Source: Cruorifilaria tuberocauda
Lineage: Eukaryota; Nematoda; Chromadorea; Rhabditida; Onchocercidae
Assembly: GCA_013365365.1 (NCBI GenBank)
Contig: JABVXU010000060.1
Location: 1 to 64,000, forward strand
Direction of reading: 5' to 3'
Length of the DNA: 64,000 nucleotides
In this document: in pieces, positions 62,735 through 64,000 of the stretch
Layout: each line of letters opens with the position of its first letter
Numbering within the stretch: the first letter of the stretch is position 1
Made by a program: the position numbers and the translations under genes
Notes under the pieces: model-generated
Database searches by the model: none
What the model saw: the letters and a program-made list of their open reading frames with translations, nothing else
What the model was told of the DNA's origin: nothing

Positions 62735-64000
62735 TAAATAGTTAATTTCATTGATATTTCTGTTATGAAACTATCGTTTTCAGAAGAAATTTTATTGATA
62801 CTTTTTTTCGTTCTAAAGTTTAATTATGTAATTTAATTTCTTATCAGTAAATCAAAAAAGAAGGAAAAAAGAATATTTGTAATTTTTTTTAATGCTAAAT
62901 ATTTTTGCTTTTGTTTTTTCTTTCTGATTTTTTCTTCATTAAATATTACAGTTCAATAATATTTTTACTTTTCTTTCTTTTCTGAGAATTGAGAATGATA
63001 AAATAATCATTTGGCTAACATTTGTAACATCCATTCTTTCTTGTATTTCTTCTTAATCTTCTCGTTTTCCAATATTTTTCTCTAACATTAGTAATATCTC
63101 CTCTTATCGTTAACATAAATTGATTGCCTGCAATTTCTCATCTCTCTTTTTCCAATTCAAGTTGCTTTTACATTTTCAATGATGTCAATTCGCTTTATCA
63201 ATATCGATAAATAAATAAATAAGGAAATATATATGGCACTAATATACTTTGTTAATTACTTAAATTAAATTCCTCAATTAAATTTATATTTTATATTCAT
63301 TATATTAAACTCTTTTTCTTAAAAAATCACCTTATGCATTTGAATAAAAATAATTTTAATAATTAAAAAAAATTTTTAAATATCTTTCAATAAACTGATG
63401 GCATAATAGGTAATTCGAGCATATAAAAGATGAATACTTTTCCTCATTGTATAACAACTGTTTAATGTATTATCATCTGAAGTGGTTCATACCATTTGAT
63501 TGGTATTTGCTGATAACATAGGCTCTGATAAAAACGGGCTAACTGTATTGTTGATTATTTGGTTTGCTAATCTTGGCATTCATTGCTCTGCAGTATTTTT
63601 CTTTTTCTTAATTAATTATTGAAAATTTGCACACGGAATAAAATTTTATTTAGACTCTCTATCTACTGATCAAATGACTGCTGATTACTGATTAAATTCA
63701 TAATGATAGCTTAATTTGTAAGTAATTGAACAGATTAGCTAACTCTCAATATTGTTTGCACAATTGTCAAATAAGCAGTGATCATAAATTTTAAAAAAAG
63801 GAAGTGGTATGATAAATGATGAAACTTACTTAACAATTGCGTTCTGGAGTTTTTTATCTTTCCTTTTTTCAAATCTTCAAGATAAGAAATTTTCAATCAT
63901 ATTTGATCTTAATAAAAAAAAATATCGTCTTTTATTAGCATTTCACGGTTGATTTTATTTAAAGAATTTCCGGTAAGATATCCACAGTTTATCATTTTAT

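Larger units (their letters stand above)
58753..64000. other. Gene-poor AT-rich right end
   Basis: No supportable gene on either strand. Long A/T runs, many TGATAA/TTATCA sites and one GA microsatellite. A 78-codon - strand frame at 61534-61770 is produced by the GA repeat. It may be upstream or intronic DNA of a gene beyond the window. Confidence 0.5.

Noticed and set aside
1..64000. CRISPR array, tRNA or rRNA genes
   Set aside because: No regularly spaced identical repeats and no convincing cloverleaf or rRNA segment could be found by eye; covariance-model searches were not possible.

Overview
The window looks like nuclear DNA of a nematode, most likely a clade III parasite of the filarial type. 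It is very AT-rich. The genes are cut into many small exons with T-rich 3' splice sites, and the proteins resemble nematode or general animal families. Most start codons sit a few to a few tens of bases after an AG that looks like a trans-splice (spliced leader) acceptor. All eight gene models lie on the + strand; I found no convincing - strand gene, tRNA, rRNA, transposon ORF or CRISPR array. All exon joins were made by hand from splice signals, reading phase and family knowledge, with no transcript or database support.

Layout: (1) 1350-5349, a 14-3-3 protein closest to ftt-2, with two tandem 164-nt versions of one exon that can only be used one at a time. (2) 6549-11645, an unrecognised single-pass membrane protein whose cytoplasmic tail carries 13 Yxx[I/L/V] motifs and an NPxY motif. 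(3) 11794-14409, an unrecognised acidic protein with a hydrophobic C-terminus, starting 148 nt after gene 2, so probably in an operon with it. (4) 15655-26382, CPSF160 (cpsf-1) in 27 exons. (5) 26383-35108, a gene-poor AT-rich stretch with microsatellites, a TGATAA-dense patch and one exon-like island. (6) 35109-45873, a GPCPD1-type glycerophosphocholine phosphodiesterase (CBM20 plus GDPD domains). (7) 48055-53989, Golgi COG complex subunit 6. (8) 55276-57986, an RHBDL4/RHBDD1-type rhomboid protease of the ER. (9) 58525-58752, a tiny tyrosine/cysteine-rich membrane protein. (10) 58753-64000, AT-rich DNA with a dense field of GATA-type sites.

The recognised genes are housekeeping functions (phosphoprotein scaffolding, mRNA 3' end formation, phospholipid breakdown, Golgi tethering, ER membrane proteolysis) and do not form one pathway. 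The most novel material is the gene 2/gene 3 pair: a multi-tyrosine membrane scaffold of ITIM/ITAM-like design next to a possible membrane-anchored partner. The 14-3-3 alternative exon pair comes next.
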